A program made the translations under genes and the position numbers. A stretch of DNA of 64,000 bases from the NCBI GenBank assembly GCA_964571135.1, contig CAZMZW010000010.1, positions 16,486 through 80,485 on the forward strand, read 5' to 3'. This DNA is from CAZMZW01 sp964571135 (GTDB lineage Bacteria > Chloroflexota > Anaerolineae > Anaerolineales > Anaerolineaceae). Positions 23,848-32,632 of the stretch are shown here, in pieces (position 1 is the first letter of the stretch; each line of letters opens with the position of its first letter). Below the pieces are notes generated by a model. The model was not told where the DNA came from and made no database searches. It worked only from the letters and a program-made list of their open reading frames with translations.

Positions 23848-25224
23848 TCATTTATTACCAATAATTTCGGTTTTATACAATCCGGCCACCTCCTTATAAA
23901 TATTTTTTTCGGATTCATAAATTGAATCTTTTTCTAGGGGAATTCCAAATATAAGGAGGATAAGATTAAGGTTGTTAAGTGGATTGTGATAATTTAATTG
24001 ATAATTAACTGGCTTTGAGCTCGGATAACATAAAACACCAATTCTATTTTTTAAATTTTCGAATGATGTATAGGCAATTAATTGATGTAAGTCTTTCCGA
24101 TGCTCATCTTTTAAAATATTACTAGGATTTTTCATATTATAGATATTCGATTTATATTTTGCATCTACCATCACCATGAAATCATCCTTTTTTAAAACAA
24201 TATCCGGCTCTAAATGAGATAAACTCCAAGAAGGATAATCATAAGATCTTCTTTTAAATTTATAATTACTTAAGACAACCCCCCCAAACCTTAAAGCAAC
24301 TTTATTAAATATTAATTGAACAAATTTTTCGAAGACAAGTGAGAAATCTATTCGCCATGCTTTCGAAGTTCTTAAATTGAAATTTAAAACTTTATTCGCC
24401 TGTTCTTTTGTTCTTTTAACGATAATTGGATCAGAGTTTTTTAAAGTAATTATATTTACTTGAATTGGTTGAATTAACTCTAGATATTTCTCAATCAAAT
24501 TAACCTTGGCCTCAACCATTTTTCTTAGCTTCGGTGGGGTCTTAATGGAGAATATCTCTTTTTTTGCTAAATCAAAAACGTATTTAAGTGTTGAAAATTC
24601 TATATGGTTTATTGATAATATATTGTCATGACAAGGGTATTTTAATTTAAAGCTTGGGTTCCATTCTTGTTCGATATATTTATCCCAATCGATATCTGAT
24701 TTTGGAAAATCGTATATTTTTTGTAGCGATTTAAATTTTCTCCAATTTGAAATGACTGTCTTGAATAATAGATCTACAAAAATTAACGAATCATAGAATA
24801 ACGGGGGTTTTATTTTATCCCCAGATGATAAGGGTGACGTATTTAAAAACTCTGGTTGAATTTCACTTTTTAATAAATAGATTAATTCAATATAATCAGT
24901 CGAGATCCTACTTGATAAAAATCTGGGTTGAACAATGAAATCACCAATTTGCTTACCAGTATCAGGGGATTTAAGTGGTATTGCTCCTATGTATTTGTCG
25001 GACCTAAATCTAATAGATAAATTATTTCCTTCGCCGACAATAAATGGGGTTACATTTAAGAATTCAAAATTTTTTTTATTAATATTAATAAAATCTATAA
25101 TCGCTTGACCCAGATACCTTTTATCCGATTTCTTAAACCATTTTTTTTGAAGTAATAATCCTGACAAAGGGCGAGATTCTTCTGTTAGACACTCCATCTC
25201 AAAAAAAACATCTTGGGTTTTCAT
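23848..25224 (-). CDS. mcrC: McrC-like nuclease subunit of a McrBC-type restriction system
   Basis: 458 residues. A C-terminal PD-(D/E)xK nuclease centre reads LEPDIVLKKDD...VMVDAKY, with Asp341, Asp354 and Lys356. Upstream are an N-terminal beta-rich part and a helical middle, as in McrC/LlaJI-type partners that stimulate and cut for the McrB GTPase. The coding strand is AT-rich, unlike flanking host genes. It begins 11 bases after the McrB stop without a Shine-Dalgarno, so coupling is likely. The expected target is modified foreign DNA. Confidence 0.8.
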   Translation of the reverse strand: MKTQDVFFEMECLTEESRPLSGLLLQKKWFKKSDKRYLGQAIIDFININKKNFEFLNVTPFIVGEGNNLSIRFRSDKYIGAIPLKSPDTGKQIGDFIVQPRFLSSRISTDYIELIYLLKSEIQPEFLNTSPLSSGDKIKPPLFYDSLIFVDLLFKTVISNWRKFKSLQKIYDFPKSDIDWDKYIEQEWNPSFKLKYPCHDNILSINHIEFSTLKYVFDLAKKEIFSIKTPPKLRKMVEAKVNLIEKYLELIQPIQVNIITLKNSDPIIVKRTKEQANKVLNFNLRTSKAWRIDFSLVFEKFVQLIFNKVALRFGGVVLSNYKFKRRSYDYPSWSLSHLEPDIVLKKDDFMVMVDAKYKSNIYNMKNPSNILKDEHRKDLHQLIAYTSFENLKNRIGVLCYPSSKPVNYQLNYHNPLNNLNLILLIFGIPLEKDSIYESEKNIYKEVAGLYKTEIIGNK

Positions 25225-25235
25225 TTACAATAAAA

Positions 25236-26645
25236 CTAATCGAATATTGGCTTACCTATTCGTTCCATGAAATAATTTGAAAAGTCCTCTTTTGCAGTTT
25301 GCAACAATCCTTCTTGAATATATTCCCTAATCAATGGTAATAACTCATATTCAATGCGTTTTTTCATCTCATCTTCTGAGTTTGCTAAGAAATATCCCTG
25401 TCCTGGCATAAGATTCATTTCTTCAAATACAGCAAATCTATAAAAAATATCTTTGATTTCATTAAAATCATTTTTATAGAAGGTTGAGTCATCAATAACC
25501 CTTGGTTTTAGATCAAACCAAGCAAATCTTCTTCGAAGGGCAAAATCTACAACCGCCAAACTTCTGTCTGCAGTATTCATTGTACCGATCATAAATAGAT
25601 TATCTGGTATTCTATTGATGTAAATTTCATCGGCTATATCTATTTCTACATTAGCTTCTTCTTCATGCATCCTGTATTCAAATAGATAAAAAATAGGACC
25701 TAGAATATTGGCTAAATTAGCTCTATTAATTTCGTCAATTATCAAAATAGTTTTTTCCTTTGGATTACTCTTTGCATATTTAATTGCTTTAACAAAAACA
25801 CCTTCTTTCCCTTCATAAAGAAGAGTGCTTTCTTTTAAAGTAGGCTTTATTCCATAAATAAAATCTGAGTAATTTGTTTCAGCATGAAATTGAATAAAAA
25901 ATGATTTTGCCTTTAGATCATTACAGATCAATTTTGCTAATCTTGTTTTTCCAGTGCCAGGAGCGCCAGTTAATATTAGAAACCTTCTTTGTAATAATAG
26001 ATCTGTTGCAATTTTTTCATCATCTTGTTCTTGTTTATCGATTTTAATATTTACTGCCTTAGAGATAGCATCTCTTTCCTGTTTATTACTTGCCCAGTCA
26101 CTAATGTAAGCAAATGCTGCAATAAATGATGAAATGCTTTCTTTGGATTTTTCAGTAAATGGATCATTTAATATTTGGCATACAGGTAAAAGTTTTTTGT
26201 AATCATTTACCTGTAATGTCTTGTTTAAATGAGAAATTTTTTGAACAAACGCTTTAGGTAAAGAACTCTCAATATCCAACAAAGAAGTTTTAATGTAACC
26301 ACTATTCTTTGCGATTAATGATGAAAAAAGACGCCTTGTCCCAGGGATAGAAGCCAAATAATCATCATTTTTAAAACCCAAAGAGCCAATACCTAAACAT
26401 AACAACCAACCTTTATCTCTTTCAGATGGGGGGAAAAGAACAATACTAAAATCATGAAATGGACCTGATAAATCTTCATTTTGTCTAATTAAACCAATAA
26501 AACCCCCGCCTTGTTTAATAACTTCATCGCCTGTATTGTTTCTGAATCTGAAATCATTGAATTCATTATCATTAGTTTCGAAACGACCTCCAAATTCTTT
26601 CGCTTTTTCTATCATGAATTTCAGTAGTTCTTCATAGATTGTCAT
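25236..26645 (-). CDS. mcrB: McrB-like AAA+ GTPase/ATPase with unrecognised N-terminal domain
   Basis: 469 residues. The C-terminal half is a McrB motor: Walker A GAPGTGKT (227-234), Walker B LIIDEINRAN (301-310), the family signature MNTADRS (356-362) and RRRF arginine-finger region. The N-terminal 200 residues should be the DNA- or modification-reading domain; they contain NDFRFRNNTGDEV, FSIVLFPPSERDKGWLLCLG and a helical linker, which I cannot match to the DUF3578, EVE or YTH domains that McrB proteins often carry. GGGAG precedes ATG 26645. Operon with the XRE gene and McrC. Confidence 0.87.
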   Translation of the reverse strand: MTIYEELLKFMIEKAKEFGGRFETNDNEFNDFRFRNNTGDEVIKQGGGFIGLIRQNEDLSGPFHDFSIVLFPPSERDKGWLLCLGIGSLGFKNDDYLASIPGTRRLFSSLIAKNSGYIKTSLLDIESSLPKAFVQKISHLNKTLQVNDYKKLLPVCQILNDPFTEKSKESISSFIAAFAYISDWASNKQERDAISKAVNIKIDKQEQDDEKIATDLLLQRRFLILTGAPGTGKTRLAKLICNDLKAKSFFIQFHAETNYSDFIYGIKPTLKESTLLYEGKEGVFVKAIKYAKSNPKEKTILIIDEINRANLANILGPIFYLFEYRMHEEEANVEIDIADEIYINRIPDNLFMIGTMNTADRSLAVVDFALRRRFAWFDLKPRVIDDSTFYKNDFNEIKDIFYRFAVFEEMNLMPGQGYFLANSEDEMKKRIEYELLPLIREYIQEGLLQTAKEDFSNYFMERIGKPIFD

Positions 26646-26714
26646 ATGTGATAACTCCCAAATATTCTTTTTAAATTCCGAAAAATATATACTGTATGCT
26701 GTTTTTAATGATGA

Positions 26715-26954
26715 TTAATTGAGAAAAAATGTTATCTCTTTTTTATAAAGTTTAGCTAGAACCGAAAGTTGAATTACATCAATACGGAGTTCGCAATTCT
26801 CTATTTTGGAAATATATGATTGAGATTTATTAATCTTCGACGAAACTTGTAATTGTGAAAAACCAGCCTGTTTTCGAGATTCAACTAATTTTTCTATTAG
26901 TAGTTGATATTCTTTTGAATGAATTGTTTTTAGCTGCATAATAGAATCGTACAT
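26715..26954 (-). CDS. XRE-family helix-turn-helix regulator of the McrBC operon
   Basis: 79 residues, almost all one XRE domain: SRKQAGFSQLQVSSKINKSQ, YISKIENCELRID and LAKLYKKEITFF follow the Cro/C-protein pattern. Size and position, directly upstream of and in line with the restriction genes, fit a controller protein. The ATG at 26954 lies within an inverted-repeat cluster, as expected for autoregulation; an in-frame ATG at 26939 is an alternative start. Neither has a Shine-Dalgarno. Confidence 0.82.
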   Translation of the reverse strand: MYDSIMQLKTIHSKEYQLLIEKLVESRKQAGFSQLQVSSKINKSQSYISKIENCELRIDVIQLSVLAKLYKKEITFFLN

Positions 26955-26982
26955 TCTATAATGGAATATTCCAAAATAGAAT
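26941..26982. promoter_or_regulatory. Palindromic operator candidate for the XRE regulator
   Basis: Three half-sites alternate: ATAGAAT (26941), ATTCTAT (26953) and ATAGAAT (26976), and a perfect palindrome GGAATATTCC (26963-26972) lies between the last two. The array overlaps the regulator's start codon. Similar overlapping boxes are known for restriction-modification controller proteins. Confidence 0.6.
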
Positions 26983-27244
26983 ATAGAAGGTTATACTAAA
27001 GTAACAAATGCTGACTATGTGAAAACTACAAAATAGTTAACATTGAAATCAACCGACTATTTACCCATAATTCACGTGTCAATATCAATGGGCTAATTTC
27101 AAATTTCCTTTTTTCTAGCCCAACCGGAAAATACCATGAAATCTCACCATTACCAATCCAAAAAAAAGGCACAATATCGGTTGTACCCTCTTTTTCTCAA
27201 CTATTTTTATTTACTTATATACCGTTAGAACAATTCGTTCTTTT

Positions 27245-27538
27245 TTAGGCCAAATCCTTAATCCGTTTATAGATAAAAGGGATGGCAAAACGATTAACCT
27301 CGTAGACTGCAAATTCTTTAAAGTCGCTCAGGATCGCGAGCGGCAGCTTGGCGGACCAGGCGTAGCGTTTTACCTGGTAGGCCGGGTGTATTGCGTGCTC
27401 GATGTTGATTGAAGGTTTCTTAGCTTCCATGAAGAATTTGGTCACACTGTCCAAAAAAGAGCTGGCGGCGCTGAAAGAATTACTGAATACGATGGAAGCG
27501 TAAAAGGCGGTACGGTGATTCATCGAAGCCCAGAGCAA
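27245..27538 (-). pseudogene. Stump of a type IIG-like restriction-methyltransferase gene
   Basis: 97 codons. The core TKFFMEAKKPSINIEHAIHP and YQVKRYAWSAKLPLAILSDF, then EFAVYE, is the conserved N-terminal nuclease segment (ExK) of large fused restriction-methylation enzymes, which normally continue for 800 or more residues. Here the frame ends soon after with unrelated residues and no methylase motif follows. The 5' side runs into the degenerate repeat at 27528. It is read as a broken remnant in the defence island. Confidence 0.65.
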
Positions 27539-27602
27539 GGGCGCTGAGCGGAGATCCCTGGAGCACCACGGGGCATCCAGCAGTGGAGCGGAAGGGAGGG
27601 GA
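27528..27602 (+). repeat. Two-hairpin element, degenerate copy I (right edge of the defence island)
   Basis: TCGAAGCCCAGAGC-AAGG-GCGCTGAGC keeps seven of nine pairs; GGAGATCCC follows exactly as in other copies; CAC and GTG survive; the apical stem is lost; AAGGGAGGGGA closes. On the opposite side of the island from copies H and J. Confidence 0.6.
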
Positions 27603-27714
27603 GAAAGAGTGGCTTTTACTTATTCGTTTCCTTATTCGTTTTGAATTAAATGTCCGGTTCTGTCCGCTTTTGTCCGCTGAAGCACTTTGTATCGCTTCCC
27701 ACCTTCCCCAAGAA

Positions 27715-28926
27715 TTAATACCCCATGATTTCTGTGTAGAATGATTCCACTTTTCTTCTTACAACCTGCACTTCGGCTTTGGCGCGGATGATCTCCTGGT
27801 TGCGCTTTTTTGCTCTTTGCTGCAGGGTTTTATCCTTGCATGCTTTTATAATGGCATTTGCCGTGGCCTGCGGATCATGCGGGTCCACCAGTAACCCGTT
27901 CTCACCGGAGGTGATCCATTCGCGGATGGACTCGATGTCCCCGCACACCGGCAGGCAGCCGCACGCCATGGCCTCCAATAAAGTATTGGGGGTGCCGTCG
28001 TGGCTCGAGATGGAGGCATACACCCCGGCGCGCAGGAACAGGTTCCATAGCTCTGCCTGGTCGAGGTAGGGCAGTAGAACCACATTGTTCCCTATCTTCA
28101 AGCGATCCACCCAATCCAGGGCTTCTTTTTGGCCGAGCATGCCCGTACAGACAAATTGGGCATCCGGCAGCTCTTTCAGCACGCCTGGAATGGACTGGAA
28201 AAAGACCTCCTGGTGGACGCTGCCCGGGCGCAGACCGCGCGGGTTGATGATCAACGGCGCATTCTTTTTCAAGTAATCCGGCTCCGGGCGGTGCTGCTTC
28301 CTGAGTTCTTCAATTTCCTGCAGATCCACTCCGCCGTTTCCAGGTACTTCCAGGACGGGCGCGTCCGGAGCGAGGCCCCATTCCCTGGCCAGGCGGATAT
28401 CCCGAAGGGTATCCGAGATCAGCCCATCGGCGCGCTGGAGGGTCCGGCGGGTGAAGCAGCCCATCAAGGCTGAACCCCTGGCGTGCAGGGTCAGGTCATT
28501 GCCCCAGGTGGAAACGAGCAGCGGGATCCCTTCCGGTAACCCAGACGCCAGCATGCCTTCAAAGGGAATGCGCAGCGCTTGCACAAGGTCAGGATTAACC
28601 TCCCTGACAATTCTTTTAAATCGGGAGGAATAAAAGAACAGGGTGAGCGGACCCAGGAAATAGCGCACGTGCTGCAGGAACGGGCGCAAGGCCGCCAACC
28701 GGACTTTTGGTTTGGTCTTGCCTGATTGTTGGGAGGCAGAGTCCACTTGGCTGCCAGCCAATGCAGAAAATGCCACGGGCAGAACCCCGGCCAGGTCAAC
28801 CTTGTCGATCGGCGGGCAGGGGAAAGTGGATATGAGGGACAAGCGGCAGCCGATGGCCAGCAGGGTCTGGATCCAGCGGCGGGTGATCGGGCTGCGTCCA
28901 TCCGCAACCAGCAAAATATGGGTCAT
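27715..28926 (-). CDS. Glycosyltransferase, GT4-like
   Basis: 403 residues, two Rossmann halves of a GT-B enzyme that adds a sugar to a lipid, glycan or protein. PLIINPRGLRPGSVHQE at the domain junction, the C-terminal ISSHDGTPNTLLEAMACGCLPV donor-binding motif (EX7E-type region) and NGLLVDPHDP are typical of GT4. No membrane helix. The first four bases overlap the end of the neighbouring glycosyltransferase (ATGA), so they are made together. Acceptor and sugar are unknown; surface glycan synthesis is likely. Confidence 0.85.
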   Translation of the reverse strand: MTHILLVADGRSPITRRWIQTLLAIGCRLSLISTFPCPPIDKVDLAGVLPVAFSALAGSQVDSASQQSGKTKPKVRLAALRPFLQHVRYFLGPLTLFFYSSRFKRIVREVNPDLVQALRIPFEGMLASGLPEGIPLLVSTWGNDLTLHARGSALMGCFTRRTLQRADGLISDTLRDIRLAREWGLAPDAPVLEVPGNGGVDLQEIEELRKQHRPEPDYLKKNAPLIINPRGLRPGSVHQEVFFQSIPGVLKELPDAQFVCTGMLGQKEALDWVDRLKIGNNVVLLPYLDQAELWNLFLRAGVYASISSHDGTPNTLLEAMACGCLPVCGDIESIREWITSGENGLLVDPHDPQATANAIIKACKDKTLQQRAKKRNQEIIRAKAEVQVVRRKVESFYTEIMGY

Positions 28927-30035
28927 GCTTTGCCTGCCACCGAGTTGACCGCCCGGATGAAGGCCTGCACCATGGTCTCCAGATTGACCTCGTCCTTGAC
29001 GATTCGGTAGGATTCGAGCCCCATACGGCGCAGCCGGGCGACATCGGAGATTGCCATTTGTATCGCCTGGGTGAGTGTTTCCACGCTGCCCGAGATCAGG
29101 CTCCAGCCGTTTTCCGGCCTGATCAAATCAAGCTGGGTTCCGTCCGCCTGGCCGACGATAACCGGCAGGGCAAAGGACATGGCCTGCTGCACCGCCAGCC
29201 CGCCTGTCCCGGGCAGGACGAACAGGTCGGCTTTGCAGAACTGGTTGTCCAATTCCCGGCCATGCACGGCGCCGAAGAATTTTACCTGGCTGAAAATCCT
29301 GAAAGCCAATTCTTCCAGTTCAGCGCGCATGGGTCCATCTCCCACAACCCAGAGAATGGGCTGCACAGAAGGCGGCAGAGCGGCACATGCCTGGATCAGG
29401 TCACCCACTTTTTTACGCGCCTGCAGTCGCCCAACGAATAAGATCACTGGCCGGTCACCCAGATAATTGTTCGGCCGGTTGGGCGGAGCCTGGATCGGGC
29501 GCGGAACAGCCGCATTGGGGGCTACAAAGATCCTTTCAGGGGCAAATCCCATTTGCCTGTATTCCTGTGCGCCGCGCTGGCTGTAGGTGATGAGCGCATC
29601 AAATTGTTTGAGGAAGCGGCGGAGCAATCCCAGGCGCAGGGAAGCTAAAAACCCTTCTGCCATTCGTGACCCCAATCCCCATCCGATAACCGGCTGATTG
29701 CGGCGCTTCATCCATTGCATGGCGGCATAAGAGCTCAGGTTGCGCGGATTGGCTTCCAGGATCAATGCACCGGGCGGGTTCTTTTGCAGCCAGGGGATCA
29801 GTCCGTTTTGCCAGTACAGGTACAACCCCCCGTGGAAGAGGTGCATATTGCGGGTTTGAGTGAAGGCTGCCACCGATGGTATGGCGTTGCCTTCGATGTG
29901 TTCTTCCGGCCTGGCCTGCCCGGCCAGCAGGCTCATTCCCTGGGTGCATTCCGCTGCCAGGGCATCAAAAAATGGAATGCGGTAAGCGGGCAGGACCCGC
30001 TGCTGAATTGCCAGGCGCACGTTGATCCTTTCCAT
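28923..30035 (-). CDS. Glycosyltransferase, GT4-like
   Basis: 370 residues. The C-terminal half has GDRPVILFVGRLQARKKVGDLI, WVVGDGPMR and LFVLPGTGGLAVQQAMSFALPV. In the last motif the usual first Glu region (EGFG) is replaced by GTGGLAVQQ, a change also seen in some GT4 branches. The N-terminal domain reads LAIQQRVLPAYRIPFFDALA. It overlaps the following glycosyltransferase by four bases, and its start abuts the SbcC stop, so the run sbcD-sbcC-GT-GT is contiguous on one strand. Confidence 0.84.
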   Translation of the reverse strand: MERINVRLAIQQRVLPAYRIPFFDALAAECTQGMSLLAGQARPEEHIEGNAIPSVAAFTQTRNMHLFHGGLYLYWQNGLIPWLQKNPPGALILEANPRNLSSYAAMQWMKRRNQPVIGWGLGSRMAEGFLASLRLGLLRRFLKQFDALITYSQRGAQEYRQMGFAPERIFVAPNAAVPRPIQAPPNRPNNYLGDRPVILFVGRLQARKKVGDLIQACAALPPSVQPILWVVGDGPMRAELEELAFRIFSQVKFFGAVHGRELDNQFCKADLFVLPGTGGLAVQQAMSFALPVIVGQADGTQLDLIRPENGWSLISGSVETLTQAIQMAISDVARLRRMGLESYRIVKDEVNLETMVQAFIRAVNSVAGKA

Positions 30036-32632
30036 CAGCTCACCACCTGCAGGACGGACCCTTGCGGGGTCTTTTCCACTTCAATGCGCGCCGGGAAGGC
30101 ATCCTTTAGTTCTTCGAGATGAGTGATGACCAATATTTTGCGAATATCAGAAACGCGCTCGGGTTCCCCGACCCGCAGATTATTTTCCATGACCAGGTTG
30201 ATGGCTTCGATCAGGCGCTGCCTGCCATCCGCATCCTGGCTGCCAAAACCCTCATCAATCACCAGCGTTTGCAGCCGCGCCCCGGCCCTTTTAGCCAGTG
30301 CATGCGAGAGCGCCAGCCGGATGGCAAAATTGATCCGAAATGCTTCCCCGCCGGAAAACAGTTCGTATTCCCGCGTACCAGCCGCATCACTGATCAGAAT
30401 ATCCAGCGTTTGAATGGCGCCATCCTCTTTTTTATTCTTCCTTTCGCGCTGCGTGGCAAAACTTAACGACATGGTGCCCGAACTCAATTGATCGAGGATC
30501 TCGTTGGCTTTACTTTCAATATCCGGAAGGGCTTGTTCGATCAACAGCGCAGGCACACCATTTTTTCCAAAGGCGCGCTCGAGCGATTCCAATTGGGAAA
30601 TCGTTTTTGCCTTTTCCTCACGCCGGGCTTTTAATTCCACTTTCTTTGCCCTTCTTTTTTCCAGAACATCCACCTCCTGCTCAGCCCGCGCCGTTTGCAT
30701 GCGCAGCTCATTCTCTTCGCTGCGAATGAGGCTGAGTTCCATTTCCATCTGGGGCAGGTTTGGCAAAGCATCTGAAGACGCCTTTAATTTTTCTTCACTC
30801 AAATGAACCAATTCTGATTGGCTTTTAATTTTACCTTCCAGCTCTTCTTTGCGCTTCTCCAATCCGCTGATCTCCCGTTTGATGGGTTGGGCGGAGGCGC
30901 GGGCTTTTTCAAGTATGCGGAAACGTTCCTCATCCGGCCTGGCAGCCAGTTCCTTTTGCCGGATCTCCTCATGCTTCTTAATATCATACCCCTGAGCGGT
31001 CATGGCATCGTGAATATCACCCAGTTTTTTTCGGGAATCGCTGGCAAAATCACCCTTATCAATTTTTAATTGCAGTTCTGCCAGGCGCTTTTGGCCGGTC
31101 TTTTCCCAGTTGTTTTGTTCTGCCATTGCATTCTGATTTTCGGTTTCCAAAATTGCGATGGTCTTTAATAAACGCTGCTTCTCTGTTTCAACCTTTTCCA
31201 GGGCGGTCAGTTCTTTTTTCAATTCAGCGCTCAGCTCATTGTTTTCCTTGTAGGTTCTTTCATTCGAGCGAAAACGGTCGCCCTGGACTTTACCTTCCGC
31301 TTCCAGGGTTTGCAAAAGGGTTAACCGATGGTCATCAGTCAGTGCCTGGCCGCACAGCGGGCAGACTGCGGAAGCGGATTCCAGTTCCTTGATCCGGCTT
31401 TTAATTTCATCCATCGTTAATCTGAGCTGTTTATTCTCGGCCACACAATCCGAGAGGATCTGTTGCAGCTCCAAAAGCTGTTTTTCCCTGGCAGGTTTTT
31501 CTTTGATTTTCTCCTCAAGGATCTTTAATTCGAGGTTGGCAGATTCCAGCTCCGCTTTTTTCTTTTTTTGTTGGACGGCCAGGTCTGCGATGCGCTGTTC
31601 CTGCTGCTTGAGGTTAACCAGCTCCTGCTCGATCCTGGCCTGTTCGGTGGCGATCAAGGACTCTTGTTGGGCGCGCTGTTGATCCAATGCATTGAATTGC
31701 CTGGCCAGCTGGTTGTAACGCTCCAGTTTCACACGCAGCTGTTCCAGTTCGTGGTTGGCACGGGTGATGGCCTTTTCGTTGGCTAGTACCTTTTCATACA
31801 AGATCAGCTCATTTTGCCGGGCAAGAGTTAGTTCCTGGTTGGCGGAAAGCTGCTTGGTTAGATCATCCAGGTGGGCTGTGTGAGTCTTAAATAAATTTTC
31901 ATATTCTTTGATCAAATCTGCCTGACGCTGGGCGCTTTCGACCAGTGCTTCCTTCCCTTTGCGTAGCTCTGTTTTTTGTTTGAAACTCGCGCTGGTCTGC
32001 TCCAGCCGTGCAAGGCGCTCGCTTTCCTGCGCCAGCTCCGTTTCAATTTCAATTAACAGGTTATCGACGAGCGCAATCTCATTTTCCTCTTTACGTTTAT
32101 GTAAAGCGGCCGCGGCACGATACTCCTCCCAGATCTCAAGGTTCAGGATGCTGCTGAGGATCTCCTTGCGTTTTCCGGCTGGCTGCTGGGCGAACTGGTC
32201 GGCTTTGCCCTGGAGGAAAAAAGAGGTGTTGATGAAAGTCTCGTAATCCATGCGCAGGGTCTGTTCGATGCGCTTCTCGGTTTCCCGTAATGAGTGCTCG
32301 GTAAGCGCCACCCAGTTTGCTTTATTATCAAGCATTTGCAATTCCAATAGGCTGGTCTTTCCGCGTGTTTTACTGCGCTGTACACGATAGCTGCTTTTTT
32401 CATACTCAAATTCGTAAATCACCTCAGCTGAATTACAGGAGCTGTTGATGAGCGCGTCGTCCTCTTTTTTGCGCGCCCGACCGAACAGCGCCCAGGTAAT
32501 GGCATCCAGCAATGAGGATTTGCCTGCGCCGTTGGAACCGGAAATACAGGCCAGCTCAAAGCTGGAGAAATCCAATTCCACCGGGTGTTGATAAGAAAGA
32601 AAGCCGCTGATCTTGAGCTTGATGGGGATCAT
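30035..32632 (-). CDS. sbcC: DNA double-strand-break repair ATPase SbcC (Rad50-like)
   Basis: 865 residues. ABC-type head with Walker A GSNGAGKS (32-39) and, at the C-terminus, the signature ELFSGGEAFRINFAIRLALS and Walker B LVIDEGFGSQD. Between them two long coiled coils flank the zinc hook CPLC (424-427). With SbcD it forms a nuclease that opens hairpins and blocked ends, the activity that destabilises long palindromes, which are abundant here. The stop codon shares a base with the GT start; the ATG overlaps the sbcD stop by four bases. Confidence 0.92.
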   Translation of the reverse strand: MIPIKLKISGFLSYQHPVELDFSSFELACISGSNGAGKSSLLDAITWALFGRARKKEDDALINSSCNSAEVIYEFEYEKSSYRVQRSKTRGKTSLLELQMLDNKANWVALTEHSLRETEKRIEQTLRMDYETFINTSFFLQGKADQFAQQPAGKRKEILSSILNLEIWEEYRAAAALHKRKEENEIALVDNLLIEIETELAQESERLARLEQTSASFKQKTELRKGKEALVESAQRQADLIKEYENLFKTHTAHLDDLTKQLSANQELTLARQNELILYEKVLANEKAITRANHELEQLRVKLERYNQLARQFNALDQQRAQQESLIATEQARIEQELVNLKQQEQRIADLAVQQKKKKAELESANLELKILEEKIKEKPAREKQLLELQQILSDCVAENKQLRLTMDEIKSRIKELESASAVCPLCGQALTDDHRLTLLQTLEAEGKVQGDRFRSNERTYKENNELSAELKKELTALEKVETEKQRLLKTIAILETENQNAMAEQNNWEKTGQKRLAELQLKIDKGDFASDSRKKLGDIHDAMTAQGYDIKKHEEIRQKELAARPDEERFRILEKARASAQPIKREISGLEKRKEELEGKIKSQSELVHLSEEKLKASSDALPNLPQMEMELSLIRSEENELRMQTARAEQEVDVLEKRRAKKVELKARREEKAKTISQLESLERAFGKNGVPALLIEQALPDIESKANEILDQLSSGTMSLSFATQRERKNKKEDGAIQTLDILISDAAGTREYELFSGGEAFRINFAIRLALSHALAKRAGARLQTLVIDEGFGSQDADGRQRLIEAINLVMENNLRVGEPERVSDIRKILVITHLEELKDAFPARIEVEKTPQGSVLQVVS

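Noticed and set aside
2264..27602. CRISPR array or integron attC sites as an explanation of the repeated element
   Set aside because: Copies are scattered singly, kilobases apart, without spacers or cas genes; attC core sites (RYYYAAC/GTTRRRY) and an integron integrase are absent.
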